A stretch of 64,000 nt of DNA, taken from a marine actinobacterium PHSC20C1 (GTDB lineage Bacteria > Actinomycetota > Actinomycetes > Actinomycetales > Microbacteriaceae). Position 1 is the first letter of the stretch, and each line of letters begins with the position of its first letter. Below are positions 45,389 through 55,415 of the stretch, piece by piece. The translations under genes were made by a program, and so were the position numbers. The stretch is from positions 889,208 through 953,207 of the forward strand of contig CH672415.1 of NCBI GenBank assembly GCA_000153145.1. The letters are read 5' to 3'. Below the pieces are notes generated by a model. The model was given only the letters and a program-made list of their open reading frames with translations. It had not been told where the DNA came from and made no database searches.

Positions 45389-47023
45389 TTGAGCGCGCCC
45401 CGCACTGTTCTGTTCCCCCTCGCCTTTGCTGCCAGCGCGGCACTACTTGCTGGCTGCACCGCCGCACCAGAACCTGCGCTTGAACCCGTGTCAGGTGGCA
45501 CTCTTGTGTACGCCACTGGCGACGCGGAACCCGGATGCCTCGACCCCCACGTTGGCGGCAACTACCCCCAAGCTCTGATCAGCACCCAGTACATCGAGTC
45601 GCTCGTGTCCAAGAACAGCGACGGTGAGATCATTCCGTGGCTCGCAACGGAATGGACAGAAAGCGACGACGGGCTCACGTGGGACTTCACACTGCGCGAT
45701 GACGTCAATTTCACCGATGGCACTCCATTTGATGCCGAAGCCGTCAAGGTGAACGTCGAGCATTTAAAAGACCCCGCAACCGCCTCATCAACTGGATACC
45801 TCGCCGTTGGCAAGATCGACGGAATCGACGCCGTCGAACCTGACCATGTTCGTTTCACACTGTCGGCGCCGGATAGCGCCCTGCTGGAATCCTTCTCCCA
45901 GCCGTGGGTTGGCATCCAATCCCCCACAGCGCTTGAGCGCGAGCAAGCAGTCAACTGCGAAAGCCCCGTCGGCACTGGTCCCTTTGTTATCAGTGACTGG
46001 GTGAAGCAGCAGTCGATCACCCTCGAGCGCAACGAGAACTACAACTCAGCTCCCGACGATGCACAACACACTGGCCCCGCTCTGCTCGACTCTCTCGAGT
46101 GGCGCTTCATTCCGGATGCCGCAACGCGTTACGCTGCCCTGCAATCAGGCGATGTCGACGTGATTGACAATGCTCAGCCGAACAACATCTCTTCGGCAAC
46201 GAGCGACTCCGGTATCGAGGAACTCAACGCTCCCCGACCTGGTGCGTCGAACCGCATCGAGCTGAACTCAGGCAAAGCACCATTCGACGATATCCGCGTT
46301 CGCGAAGCCTTCATCCGTGCAGCGGATGTCACCCCCGGCATTGAGAGCCTCTTCTTTGGCACCGCCGAGCGTTCATTCTCGGTGCTCTCGAGTGTCGAGC
46401 CTGCCGGTGTTTCGTCACCTGACGCTTTTACTACTGACGCCGACGCTGCAAAAACACTGCTCGACGACGCCGGCTGGGACACCATCGATTCCGACGGTTA
46501 CCGCACAAAGGACGGCGAGCGCCTGAGCCTTGTGTTCCCTGTGAGTACCAACCAGTCGATTCCCGCAGAACAGTCGCTCTTCGAGCAGATTCAGGCTTCC
46601 GCGAAGGACGTCGGCTTCGAGGTCACGCTTCAGCCGACCGACCTATCCTCCTGGTACGGCGCACTGTTCACAAACGAGTACAACCTCGTGAGTGCGCCAT
46701 ATACGAAGGTCGGTGCCGATGTGCTGCGCATCCTGTACCACTCGGACTCGATCATCCCGGCTCCCAGCGGTTACTACGCCAACCTGGCGCAACTGAGCGA
46801 CCCAGCCCTCGACCAGATCTTGACTGAGGCAAGCCAGACCTCTAATGAGGCAGAACGCCAGTCGCTGTATGCCGAGGCGCAGTCGATCATTGTCGACGGC
46901 TTCTACGTGCTTCCCTTGTACGATCAACAGAATCACTACCTCTACAGCACGAGCGTGGAGGGATTCCGCGCCCTCCCCACTGTGTCGGCACCGACCTTCT
47001 ACGACGCGTGGCTTAACAAATAG
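45389..47023 (+). CDS. Peptide/nickel-type ABC substrate-binding lipoprotein (family 5)
   Basis: 544 aa. Signal peptide and lipobox LLAGC, then the family 5 binding fold: YATGDAEPGCLDPHVGGN, WTFTLRDDVNFTDGTPFDAEAV-like region (here DFTLRDDVNFTDGTPFDAE), VGTGPFVISDW. It binds oligopeptides or similar solutes. TTG 45389 is chosen as start for its AAAGGA site; an upstream ATG 45350 adds a polar stretch before the signal peptide. First gene of a five-gene operon with permeases, ATPase and TetR regulator. A direct repeat ACTGAGTTC/ACTTAGTTC (45324-45332, 45339-45347) lies in its promoter region. Confidence 0.9.
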   Translation: MSAPRTVLFPLAFAASAALLAGCTAAPEPALEPVSGGTLVYATGDAEPGCLDPHVGGNYPQALISTQYIESLVSKNSDGEIIPWLATEWTESDDGLTWDFTLRDDVNFTDGTPFDAEAVKVNVEHLKDPATASSTGYLAVGKIDGIDAVEPDHVRFTLSAPDSALLESFSQPWVGIQSPTALEREQAVNCESPVGTGPFVISDWVKQQSITLERNENYNSAPDDAQHTGPALLDSLEWRFIPDAATRYAALQSGDVDVIDNAQPNNISSATSDSGIEELNAPRPGASNRIELNSGKAPFDDIRVREAFIRAADVTPGIESLFFGTAERSFSVLSSVEPAGVSSPDAFTTDADAAKTLLDDAGWDTIDSDGYRTKDGERLSLVFPVSTNQSIPAEQSLFEQIQASAKDVGFEVTLQPTDLSSWYGALFTNEYNLVSAPYTKVGADVLRILYHSDSIIPAPSGYYANLAQLSDPALDQILTEASQTSNEAERQSLYAEAQSIIVDGFYVLPLYDQQNHYLYSTSVEGFRALPTVSAPTFYDAWLNK

Positions 47024-47034
47024 GATTCACCGTC

Positions 47035-48033
47035 GTGACGGATACGTCAGTAGCTCCCCTCACGGGGAACTCGTCCAGCCCAGCGGCGCGCATGCGTACG
47101 CTGGGCTGGCTGGCGCGCCGTGTTGGTGGCGGAATCTTCGTGCTCTGGATGGTCGCCACGGTGATCTTCTTCGCACTGCGACTGATTCCCGGCGACCCTA
47201 TTGACGCGATCTTGGGTGGTCCTGGTTCTCAAGCATCCGCCGAAGCTGTCGAACAGATTCGCAGCGACTACGGTCTCGATCAGCCCCTCATCGTTCAATA
47301 CTTTCTTGCGATGGGCAAGCTTGCCGTCGCCGACTTTGGCACGTCGTACGCCCTCAAAGTGCCGGTTGCCCCCTACGTGCTCACCCAGTTGTGGTCAACG
47401 CTCGTGCTCACCATTGCCTCACTGGTCGCCGCATGGGCTTTCGCATTGGGCCTGACCCTCGCAACGAGTGGTCGTGGGCGGGCAGCACGCTCGATCGGTT
47501 CAGGTCTCGAGCTGCTCGCGGCCGCGGTTCCGCACTTTTGGCTCGCATCCCTGCTCATTATCTTGCTGAGCAATACATTGCACTGGCTTCCCCCTATCAG
47601 CGTCCCTGGACCGCTTGGACTCGTCTTGCCTGTGCTGACGCTTGCCCTGCCGCTCACCGGATTTCTCGGGCAGGTCATGCGGGAATCTCTCGCCAACGCG
47701 TACGAGCAACCATTCGTTCTCTCGGCACGAGCCCGCGGCGAGAGTGAATGGGGCGTTCGATTGCGGCACGTGCTTCGTCACGCTGCCCTTCCCGGAATTT
47801 CGCTGTCAGGCTGGGCTTTTGGCTCGCTGCTGAGCGGCGCTGTAGTCGTCGAGACAATCTTTGCGCGCCCCGGGCTCGGACGAACCCTGCTCAGTGCCGT
47901 TACCATCCGCGACATTCCGGTCGTTACCGCTGTCGCGCTACTCTCAGCGCTCACGTTCATCCTCATGACGATCGCTACCGATGCCATTGACCGGATCGTC
48001 GATCCTCGTGTCACAAAGGTGGGTGAGCAGTGA
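47035..48033 (+). CDS. Peptide ABC transporter permease, DppB type
   Basis: 332 aa with six helices. N-terminal LIPGDPIDAILGG and the EAA loop RARGESEWGVRLRHVLRHA. Forms the channel with the next gene. GTG 47035 is 11 bases after the binding-protein gene; the stop overlaps the DppC-type start by four bases. Confidence 0.92.
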   Translation: MTDTSVAPLTGNSSSPAARMRTLGWLARRVGGGIFVLWMVATVIFFALRLIPGDPIDAILGGPGSQASAEAVEQIRSDYGLDQPLIVQYFLAMGKLAVADFGTSYALKVPVAPYVLTQLWSTLVLTIASLVAAWAFALGLTLATSGRGRAARSIGSGLELLAAAVPHFWLASLLIILLSNTLHWLPPISVPGPLGLVLPVLTLALPLTGFLGQVMRESLANAYEQPFVLSARARGESEWGVRLRHVLRHAALPGISLSGWAFGSLLSGAVVVETIFARPGLGRTLLSAVTIRDIPVVTAVALLSALTFILMTIATDAIDRIVDPRVTKVGEQ

Positions 48034-48911
48034 CTGAAATTCTGGCAGGCCGACTCAGCCACTCCTCTGGTGTCGCTCCCGGCATCCGGGGCTGGCAACG
48101 CGTCTTAAGTAATTTCGGTGTGTTTGTCGCACTTGCCGTTCTGCTCGTTATTCTGACCACAGCACTTGCCCCTCAACTCATCACAACAGCCAACCCGAAT
48201 GCGGTGTCGCCTGCAGAGGCCTTCCAGACTCCGTCGCCGTCACACCTTTTCGGCACTGACGAATCCGGACGTGATGTCTACACGCGGGTCGTGTTTGGCG
48301 CAGGTAATTCTCTGCTCATTGGGATCGCCGCGACGGTCGTCGGCCTCAGTCTCGCCCTAGTGCTCGGCCTACTCGGCGGACTCGGCAACCGACTCGGTGA
48401 CTTCGTGAGCACCCGAATCGTAGAAGTCATGTTCGCACTGCCCGGCCTACTGCTCGCACTTGTCTTTATCGCCATTGCTGGCCCCGGCGTCGTGACCTCA
48501 ACAGTCGCGGTCGGCCTATCCACAGCGCCAGGTTATGCCCGCATCATTCGGAGCCAGCTTCGCAGCGTGCGTAATGCTGGCTACGTCGAGGCCGCAACCG
48601 TGCTCGGACATTCGCGACTGCGCATCACGCTGCAACACATCCTGCCCGGTGCCCTCGCGCCCATTTTTGTTCTCGGCACCCTTGGCGTTGGTCAAGCAAT
48701 CGTGTGGGCATCATCACTCGGCTTCCTCGGCCTCGGCGTCGCGCCGCCAGCAGCAGAGTGGGGCGCCATGCTCTCCAGTGGGCGCACCTACATCGATGTC
48801 GCGTGGTGGCTCACTGTGTTCCCCGGCCTTGCCATCGTCGCGACAGCAGCCTCCTTCACTGTGCTCGGTCGTGCCCTCAATGCACGAACACGACAGGAGG
48901 TTGGCGGATGA
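48030..48911 (+). CDS. Peptide ABC transporter permease, DppC type
   Basis: 293 aa with six helices. Conserved HLFGTDESGRDVYTRVVFG (near residue 70) and EAA loop EAATVLGHSRLRITLQHILP. Partner of the DppB-type permease. Overlaps both neighbours by four bases (GTGA/ATGA). Confidence 0.92.
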   Translation: MTEILAGRLSHSSGVAPGIRGWQRVLSNFGVFVALAVLLVILTTALAPQLITTANPNAVSPAEAFQTPSPSHLFGTDESGRDVYTRVVFGAGNSLLIGIAATVVGLSLALVLGLLGGLGNRLGDFVSTRIVEVMFALPGLLLALVFIAIAGPGVVTSTVAVGLSTAPGYARIIRSQLRSVRNAGYVEAATVLGHSRLRITLQHILPGALAPIFVLGTLGVGQAIVWASSLGFLGLGVAPPAAEWGAMLSSGRTYIDVAWWLTVFPGLAIVATAASFTVLGRALNARTRQEVGG

Positions 48912-50605
48912 CCGACTCCCCCCTCCTCGCAGTGCGCGGTCTCAGCGTGCACTTTGCCCACACCGCCGCTCCCGTCGTGGATCACGTGAGCTTCGAGGTG
49001 TACGCCGGCGAATGCCTCGCCATCGTCGGAGAGTCTGGATCGGGCAAGAGCGTCACGGCCCGTTCCCTGCTCGGGCTTGCGCCTGCCGGTGCCCACGTGA
49101 GCTTCGACGAGCTGAGCCTGGCGGGAGAGGTACTTCCGGCGCCAGGGTCTCGTCGGTGGCGCACGATTCGCGGAGCATCCATTGGGCTGGTTCTGCAGGA
49201 TGCCCTAGTGTCGCTGGACCCGCTGCGCCCGGTTGGTCGCGAAATCGACGATGTGCTTCGCCTACACACCAAGCTCAACCAGACCGAACGCCACGAACGA
49301 GTACTTGAACTTCTGGATGCCGTCGGAGTGCCAGACCCGGCACTTCGAGCGAGCCAACGCTCGGGAGAACTCTCGGGTGGGCTGCGCCAACGTGCACTAA
49401 TTGCTGCGGGCATCGCTGCTGGGCCCTCGTTGATCATCGCCGATGAGCCGACGACTGCACTTGATGTGACGGTGCAAGCGCGAGTGCTCGACGTGTTGTC
49501 ATCGCTGAGAGACTCCGGCACGGCCATGATCCTCATTACGCATGACTTGGCCGTTGTTTCCCGCGTTGCCGAACGGGTGGCTGTCATGAGTGGCGGACGA
49601 ATCGTCGAGAGCGGAGCGACGCAATCAGTGCTCAGCGCACCGGCCACGCTGCCGACCCAGGAGTTGCTCGCGTCCATTCCCGTTGATGTGCCTCGCGGCG
49701 TGCCTCTCGAGCTTCCCTCAAGCGAGAGCTCGGCAGCGGTGGCGGTGGCGGCTCGAGATGCTTCGGTGCTGCCTGAGCTATCCATGCTCGACTCCGCTTT
49801 TGCGACACTCAAGCCGACCCTTCCGGGCGGCACTGCTGTTCCCGCGCTTGAGCTTGTGAATATTTCGCGCCGCTATGCAACGCGACACGGTGCCCCCATT
49901 CAGGCTCTCGATAGTGTTTCGCTGACCCTCACCGCCGGCACAACACTGGGCCTCGTTGGGCAATCAGGGTCTGGCAAAACTACGATCGCCCGCATCGCGC
50001 TAGGGCTAGAGCAGGCAGATAGTGGCGAAGTGTTACTCAACGGCGCACCGTGGAATTCACTCAGCGCTGGCGAGCGCCGACCACTTCGCCACACTCTGGG
50101 CGCGATCTACCAGGATGCGCTGAGCTCGTTTGATCCCCGACTGAGCGTTGAACGTATCCTCGTCGATGCTCTCAGCGCTGGAGCCTTGGCTACTCACCGC
50201 CCCCTGTCGACCACGGATGAACTGCTCGATGCCGTTGGGCTGCCTCGCACCGTCAAGAACCGTCGCCCACTGCACCTCTCGGGTGGGCAACGGCAACGCG
50301 TCGCCATAGCCCGGGCGCTTGCTCCGGGGCCGCGCACGATCTTGTGTGACGAACCAGTGTCGTCTCTGGATGTTTCAACTCAAGCCCGCGTGCTCAATTT
50401 GCTTGACGAACTCCAGCGACACTTGGGGCTGAGCTATCTCTTCATTTCCCACGACTTGGGGGTCATCCGGCATATGAGCGACAGCGTTGCCGTGATAAAC
50501 CGTGGGCGCATTGTTGAAACTGGGCTCACGGACAAGATTTTCACGGCGCCCCGGGAGCCGTACACTCTGTCGCTCCTCGCGGCCCTGCCCCGGGTGAGAG
50601 GATGA
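48908..50605 (+). CDS. Fused peptide ABC ATPase (DppD-DppF in one chain)
   Basis: 565 aa from ATG 48908. Two complete ATPase cassettes: first with GESGSGKSVTA, LSGGLRQRALIA and IADEPTTALDVTVQ, second with GQSGSGKTTIAR, LSGGQRQRVAIAR and LCDEPVSSLDVSTQ. In dipeptide transporters these are usually two proteins; here they are joined by a linker around residues 255-300. The C-terminal oligopeptide-transporter extension is short. The frame reads further upstream to 48704, but that part lies over the permease gene and is rejected. Confidence 0.92.
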   Translation: MTDSPLLAVRGLSVHFAHTAAPVVDHVSFEVYAGECLAIVGESGSGKSVTARSLLGLAPAGAHVSFDELSLAGEVLPAPGSRRWRTIRGASIGLVLQDALVSLDPLRPVGREIDDVLRLHTKLNQTERHERVLELLDAVGVPDPALRASQRSGELSGGLRQRALIAAGIAAGPSLIIADEPTTALDVTVQARVLDVLSSLRDSGTAMILITHDLAVVSRVAERVAVMSGGRIVESGATQSVLSAPATLPTQELLASIPVDVPRGVPLELPSSESSAAVAVAARDASVLPELSMLDSAFATLKPTLPGGTAVPALELVNISRRYATRHGAPIQALDSVSLTLTAGTTLGLVGQSGSGKTTIARIALGLEQADSGEVLLNGAPWNSLSAGERRPLRHTLGAIYQDALSSFDPRLSVERILVDALSAGALATHRPLSTTDELLDAVGLPRTVKNRRPLHLSGGQRQRVAIARALAPGPRTILCDEPVSSLDVSTQARVLNLLDELQRHLGLSYLFISHDLGVIRHMSDSVAVINRGRIVETGLTDKIFTAPREPYTLSLLAALPRVRG

Positions 50606-50609
50606 CTCG

Positions 50610-51200
50610 GTGACATCACCCCGTACGCCCGGCCGTGGACGCCCTCCGGCAGCATCCCGAGAGCTTCTTCAGGAGGCTGCCTTCGAGCTGTTCGTCGAGA
50701 ACGGCTACACGGGAACGACAGTGGACCAAATCGCTACGAGAGCCGGCGTGAGTCGAAACACGTTTTTCAACTACTTTGAGGCCAAAGGCGAGGTATTTTG
50801 GGTTGAACTGGATGCCGCGACTGAGCGCTTGAAAATTGCCCTGACTGAGCAGCCTGCCGCGCCGCACCAACCTAGCCTTGCCATTCGGGATGCGATGCTG
50901 CAGTCCTTGGCCCCTGTGGAGTCGCAGCACGTGCCGTTCGTGTTGACGCAATATGACCTCATCGGCAGCGTCACGGAAATTCAGGCATCTGCAATGAGCA
51001 GGTTTGCAACGCAGGCCCGACTCTTGGGTGGCTATTTGCAGCGCTGTGGCGCAGATTCAGCAACTGCTCGAGTACAGGCGTACACACTTATTGCCTGCGT
51101 GGTCGCGGCAGCTCAGGAATGGGCGCAAGCCGGACCCCAGCGCGGTCGCCTTGAACCTTTCGTGCAGAGAGCAATTGCCGCGACCTTGACTGTCGAGTAG
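50610..51200 (+). CDS. TetR-family regulator
   Basis: 196 aa. Helix-turn-helix TTVDQIATRAGVSRNTFFNYF (in pieces; residues about 35-55) after GRPPAASRELLQEAAFELF. The C-terminal ligand domain is divergent. GTG 50610 is four bases after the ATPase stop, so it is co-transcribed with the transporter and may sense its substrate. No clear palindrome is seen upstream of the operon. Confidence 0.92.
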   Translation: MTSPRTPGRGRPPAASRELLQEAAFELFVENGYTGTTVDQIATRAGVSRNTFFNYFEAKGEVFWVELDAATERLKIALTEQPAAPHQPSLAIRDAMLQSLAPVESQHVPFVLTQYDLIGSVTEIQASAMSRFATQARLLGGYLQRCGADSATARVQAYTLIACVVAAAQEWAQAGPQRGRLEPFVQRAIAATLTVE

Positions 51201-51313
51201 AGCCCGCCCATCGTTGGCCGCCCTCGGCAGCTGAGCTCAGATCGACAACAGACTGACTACGGACTTATGCTCGATGAATTGTCAGCAGAATCCCTTTGAC
51301 TTGGAGAAGTGCC

Positions 51314-52141
51314 ATGAGCGAAGACCTCCCCACCGAGCCTTTCGACCCAAGCAATGGCGACGTTCCCACGGAGCCTTTCGACCCCAATAGTGCTGACGTC
51401 CCTACCGAGGCCTTTGAGCCAAGCGGTGCTGACGCTCCGACAGTTCGCTTTACTCCGGCTGCGGACGCTTCCGAGCCACTGGCCGGCGGTCTCGCGAGCG
51501 CTGATGATGCCCCAACGGTCCCCCTCAACCAGCAGCCAGCGGCCACTCAGCCGTTCGCAAGCGGACTTCCCCCTGCTGGCGATCCTCCGTCCACTGATGG
51601 CCCTCCATCCGAGGCGGGCCGCAAACGTCGCACGCCAATCGTCCTCCTGTCAGTTCTTGGCGGATTATTGCTGATCGCGATCATCGTTGTACTGTCGTTG
51701 CTCTTCGCTCGCGGCGGTGACAGTGAGCCTGGAGTCGTCCCCAGCTCTACTCCCTCAGCGAGCCCTAGCGAGAGCGTTGCGCCGCCGAGCGAAGCCCCTG
51801 AAGAGAACCCTCCGCCCGAGGAGGAGCCGACAACAGAACCCGCTCCGCCACCCGCGGCTGGTCCGACATTCGCTACGTTTACTGCGCCGGCCACCGCAAA
51901 TTGCACGAGTGCTAACCCGACGAGTCAGATCACCTTCTCGTGGAGCAGTGCCGATGCCTCGCGGGCCTGGTTCGGAGTGCACACGGAGAACGCAAAGGCG
52001 GCACCGTATGAAGAGGTGCCAACAACCACGACCTACACGTTCGATTATCAGTGCAGCAACGACAGCGAGTTCTACACGGTGACGCTCGAAGACGCGAACG
52101 GCAACCTCGCGCACAAGACCGCGACCATTACAAAGAACTGA
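51314..52141 (+). CDS. Single-pass membrane protein with PTEPFDP repeats and extracytoplasmic domain
   Basis: 275 aa from ATG 51314 (GGAGAA site). N-terminus (residues 5-45): three repeats of D-[LV]-P-T-E-[PA]-F-[DE]-P plus a fourth, PTVRF, cytoplasmic by topology. A basic RKRR then one membrane helix (residues about 113-135), a Pro/Ser/Glu-rich linker, and a C-terminal beta-rich domain of about 80 residues (YATFTAPATANC..., WSSADASRAWFG) with two Cys that could form a disulfide. The threonine-containing repeats could be FHA-ligand or kinase targets; that is speculation. Function unknown. Confidence 0.78.
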   Translation: MSEDLPTEPFDPSNGDVPTEPFDPNSADVPTEAFEPSGADAPTVRFTPAADASEPLAGGLASADDAPTVPLNQQPAATQPFASGLPPAGDPPSTDGPPSEAGRKRRTPIVLLSVLGGLLLIAIIVVLSLLFARGGDSEPGVVPSSTPSASPSESVAPPSEAPEENPPPEEEPTTEPAPPPAAGPTFATFTAPATANCTSANPTSQITFSWSSADASRAWFGVHTENAKAAPYEEVPTTTTYTFDYQCSNDSEFYTVTLEDANGNLAHKTATITKN

Positions 52142-52273
52142 TCTTCGACACGGCCACGTCGCTACCAAGATCGACCGCAACGTGGCTCCAGTTCGTCGGA
52201 TAACATAGAAATACAACCCACACTCAGGCACCTCTTTTTGACTCGGTGCCGTATATATCGAACCGGAGTAATT

Positions 52274-54871
52274 ATGTCGTCGAGCGTTCCCGAAAAACCT
52301 GCCCTAGAAGGCCTCGAAGACAAGTGGGCTCCCGTGTGGGAGAACGAGGGCACCTACCGGTTCGATCGCCAGAAGGCTCTGGCGGATGGTTCTGACTGCG
52401 TATTCTCGGTCGACACTCCCCCACCAACGGCATCCGGAAGCCTGCACATCGGTCACGTGTTCAGCTACACCCACATGGACTTGGTCACTCGCTTCCAGCG
52501 CATGCGCGGCAAAGAGATTTTCTACCCCATGGGCTGGGATGACAATGGTCTCCCCACTGAGCGTCGGGTTCAGAACTACTACGGAGTGCGCTGCGACCCC
52601 ACGCTCCCCTATGACGAGAGCTTCGATCCTCCTCAGCAGGGTGGCGAGGGCAAATCGACAAAGGCTGCTGCGCAGTTGCCGATCTCTCGACGCAACTTCG
52701 TCGAGCTGTGCGAAACCCTGACGGCAGAAGACGAGAAGCAGTTCGAGGACCTGTGGCGTCAGCTCGGCCTGAGCGTTGACTGGAACCTCACCTATCGCAC
52801 TATCGGCGACGACGCTCAACGCGCCGCGCAGCGCGCTTTCTTGCGCAACCTTGATCGCGGCGAGGCCTATCAGGCCTACGCTCCGACGCTGTGGGATGTC
52901 ACGTTCCGCACGGCGGTTGCCCAGGCTGAGCTCGAAGACAAAGAGCAGCCGGCCGCCTACCACCGCCTTGCATTTCACAAGGCCGATGGTGACGACATCC
53001 ACATCGAGACGACGCGCCCTGAACTGTTGCCTGCGTGTGTCGCGCTTGTGGCTCACCCCGAGGATGAGCGCTACAAGCACCTCTTCGGAACTATGGTTTC
53101 GACACCAGTGTTCGGTGTCGAGGTTCCGATTCTGGCCCACCACCTTGCTCAGCAAGATAAGGGCTCCGGAATCGCAATGATTTGTACGTTCGGTGATGTT
53201 ACTGACGTTGTTTGGTGGCGTGAGCTTGATCTACCGAACCGCACGATCATTGGTGCCGACGGTCGCATAATCGCCGACGCTCCTGACGCAATTGTGGGCG
53301 ATTCGGCTCAGGCCGCCTACGCCGAGCTCGCGGGCAAAACGGTCTTCAGCGCAAAAGCCGCCATGGTCGAGATGCTGAAGGCATCCGGCGAGATGATTGG
53401 CGATGCCAAGCCGATTCAACATCAGGTGAAGTTCTTCGAGAAGGGCGACAAGCCTCTCGAGATCATTTCGACGCGCCAGTGGTACATCACGAATGGTGCC
53501 CGCGATGAGAAGCTGCGCGGCCGTCTTCTTGAGGCTGGCAAGCAAATCAACTTCACCCCCGACCACATGCGGGTGCGCTACGACAACTGGGTTGGCGGCC
53601 TCACGGGCGACTGGCTCATTTCGCGCCAACGCTTCTTCGGCGTGCCGATCCCTGTTTGGTACGAGCTCGATGCTGACGGTGAGAAGGGTGCCCCGATCGT
53701 TCCGAGCGAGGCATCGCTGCCGATTGACCCGTCATCAGACACCGCTCCCGGCTACACCGAAGATCAGCGTGGTGTTCCCGGAGGCTTCGAGGGCGAACTC
53801 GACATCATGGACACCTGGGCTACCTCGTCGCTGACCCCACAGATTGCTGGCGGTTGGGAAACCGACCCCGAGCTCTTCGATCTCGTCTTCCCGTACTCTC
53901 TGCGCAGCCAGGGTCAAGACATCATCCGCACGTGGTTGTTCTCGACCGCGCTGCGTTCCGAACTCGAACACGGAACTGTGCCGTGGCGCAACGCCGGCAT
54001 CTCCGGATTCATCGTTGACCCCGACCGCAAGAAGATGTCTAAGTCAAAGGGCAACGTTGTTACGCCCAAGGGAATGCTTGACGACCACGGTTCGGATGCG
54101 GTTCGCTACTGGGCAGCATCCAGCCGCCTCGGTACTGACGCGGCGTTTGACCCGCAGAACCCGAAGCAGATCAAGATCGGGCGCCGCCTTGCGATCAAGG
54201 TGCTGAACGCCTCGAAGTTCGTGTACTCGTTCCCGGCTCCCGCTGCTGCGGCAATGGATTCCGGTGCGGTCGTCACCGAAGCTCTCGACCTCGAGATGCT
54301 TGCTGAACTCGCTTCGGTCGTTGACCAGGCCACCACGGCGCTCGACAATTTCGATCACGCCAAGGCGCTAGAAGTTACGGAGAAGTTCTTCTGGACCTTC
54401 TGCGACGACTACCTCGAACTCGTGAAGGAGCGCGCCTACGGCGCAGGAACCCCCGGAGCCCAGGCTAGCGCCAACCGCGCCCTGCACACCGCCATTGACG
54501 TGTTCTTGCGACTCTTCGCACCGTACCTCCCGTTCGCAACAGAAGAAGTTTGGCGTTGGACGCACGACACATCGGTGCACTCCGCTTCGTGGCCGACCGC
54601 TGACGAGCTCGGCGTGACCGCTGAGCCGAGTGGGCTGTTCCACGCAGTAAGCCAGGCGCTCGTCACGATTCGTCGCGCCAAAACCGATGCGAAAGCATCA
54701 CAAAAGACTGAAGTGACCTCGGCTACCCTCGCGGGACCAGCCCTGATTGCAGCAGCGATTGATGATCTGAAGGCAGTCGGCCGCATCCACGACCTGACGA
54801 TTGTAGAAGCCGACGAGATCGAGGTTCGCGACATCGTTTTGGTCGAAGCCGCACCTGAGGTTTCTGCCTAA
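52274..54871 (+). CDS. valS: Valyl-tRNA synthetase
   Basis: 865 aa from ATG 52274 with GGAG at 52265-52268. HIGH motif GSLHIGHVFSYTHMD and KMSKS in DRKKMSKSKGNV. Class I fold with editing domain. The C-terminal coiled-coil arm is short compared with E. coli ValS. No T-box is present in its leader. Confidence 0.97.
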   Translation: MSSSVPEKPALEGLEDKWAPVWENEGTYRFDRQKALADGSDCVFSVDTPPPTASGSLHIGHVFSYTHMDLVTRFQRMRGKEIFYPMGWDDNGLPTERRVQNYYGVRCDPTLPYDESFDPPQQGGEGKSTKAAAQLPISRRNFVELCETLTAEDEKQFEDLWRQLGLSVDWNLTYRTIGDDAQRAAQRAFLRNLDRGEAYQAYAPTLWDVTFRTAVAQAELEDKEQPAAYHRLAFHKADGDDIHIETTRPELLPACVALVAHPEDERYKHLFGTMVSTPVFGVEVPILAHHLAQQDKGSGIAMICTFGDVTDVVWWRELDLPNRTIIGADGRIIADAPDAIVGDSAQAAYAELAGKTVFSAKAAMVEMLKASGEMIGDAKPIQHQVKFFEKGDKPLEIISTRQWYITNGARDEKLRGRLLEAGKQINFTPDHMRVRYDNWVGGLTGDWLISRQRFFGVPIPVWYELDADGEKGAPIVPSEASLPIDPSSDTAPGYTEDQRGVPGGFEGELDIMDTWATSSLTPQIAGGWETDPELFDLVFPYSLRSQGQDIIRTWLFSTALRSELEHGTVPWRNAGISGFIVDPDRKKMSKSKGNVVTPKGMLDDHGSDAVRYWAASSRLGTDAAFDPQNPKQIKIGRRLAIKVLNASKFVYSFPAPAAAAMDSGAVVTEALDLEMLAELASVVDQATTALDNFDHAKALEVTEKFFWTFCDDYLELVKERAYGAGTPGAQASANRALHTAIDVFLRLFAPYLPFATEEVWRWTHDTSVHSASWPTADELGVTAEPSGLFHAVSQALVTIRRAKTDAKASQKTEVTSATLAGPALIAAAIDDLKAVGRIHDLTIVEADEIEVRDIVLVEAAPEVSA

Positions 54872-54935
54872 AAGTCTGCTTCGGGTTCGACGTCGGGTTC
54901 GGCGTCGAGCCCGAAAACCGCGTATTGTTGAATAA

Positions 54936-55415
54936 ATGACGAACTCAGAGAAGCCTTCGTACACGATCCGTGACATCCAAGAAGATGATTTTGAGCAGTG
55001 GAAAGCGCACTTCGTAAAATACGGGGTGTTCTACGACACTGAGTTCACAGAAGAAATCGTTCAGGGCGTTTGGGAATGGCTCATGGATGACTCGGCACAA
55101 CTGAACGCTGTTGTTGCCGTATCGCCCGAAGGCCGCCCCACCCCCGGTGACATTGCCGCTTTCGGCCTTTACCGCCGCCTTCCCGACACGTTCACCGCCT
55201 CCTGGGGTTGGTTCATGGATGACCTTTACGTCGATCCTGAGCACCGCGGAGCGGGAGTTGCCGGAACGATTATCGACGACATTGCTGCCCGCGCGGCAGA
55301 AGATGGCGGCGGAAAGCTCCGCTGGATCACCAACAAGGAGAACGACAGCGCTAAGCGCCTCTACGACAAGGTTGCCGACCGCACGTCGTGGATCCTGTAC
55401 GAAAAGAACGTGTAA
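54936..55415 (+). CDS. GNAT-family N-acetyltransferase
   Basis: 159 aa. Motif A DDLYVDPEHRGAGVAGTIIDDI binds acetyl-CoA (near residue 95-117), followed by WITNKENDSAKRLYDKV. Substrate unknown. ATG 54936 is seven bases after TATTGT (54923-54928). Its stop TAA shares a base with the ATG of the next gene. Confidence 0.9.
   Translation: MTNSEKPSYTIRDIQEDDFEQWKAHFVKYGVFYDTEFTEEIVQGVWEWLMDDSAQLNAVVAVSPEGRPTPGDIAAFGLYRRLPDTFTASWGWFMDDLYVDPEHRGAGVAGTIIDDIAARAAEDGGGKLRWITNKENDSAKRLYDKVADRTSWILYEKNV

Noticed and set aside
51265-51546. Antisense frame across the PTEPFDP repeats
   Set aside because: The repetitive antisense product simply mirrors the DNA repeats; the sense frame has a ribosome site and a membrane helix.
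52142-52273. Possible T-box in front of valS
   Set aside because: No GGTGGTACCGCGG-like core or Stem I; the gap is only 132 bases.
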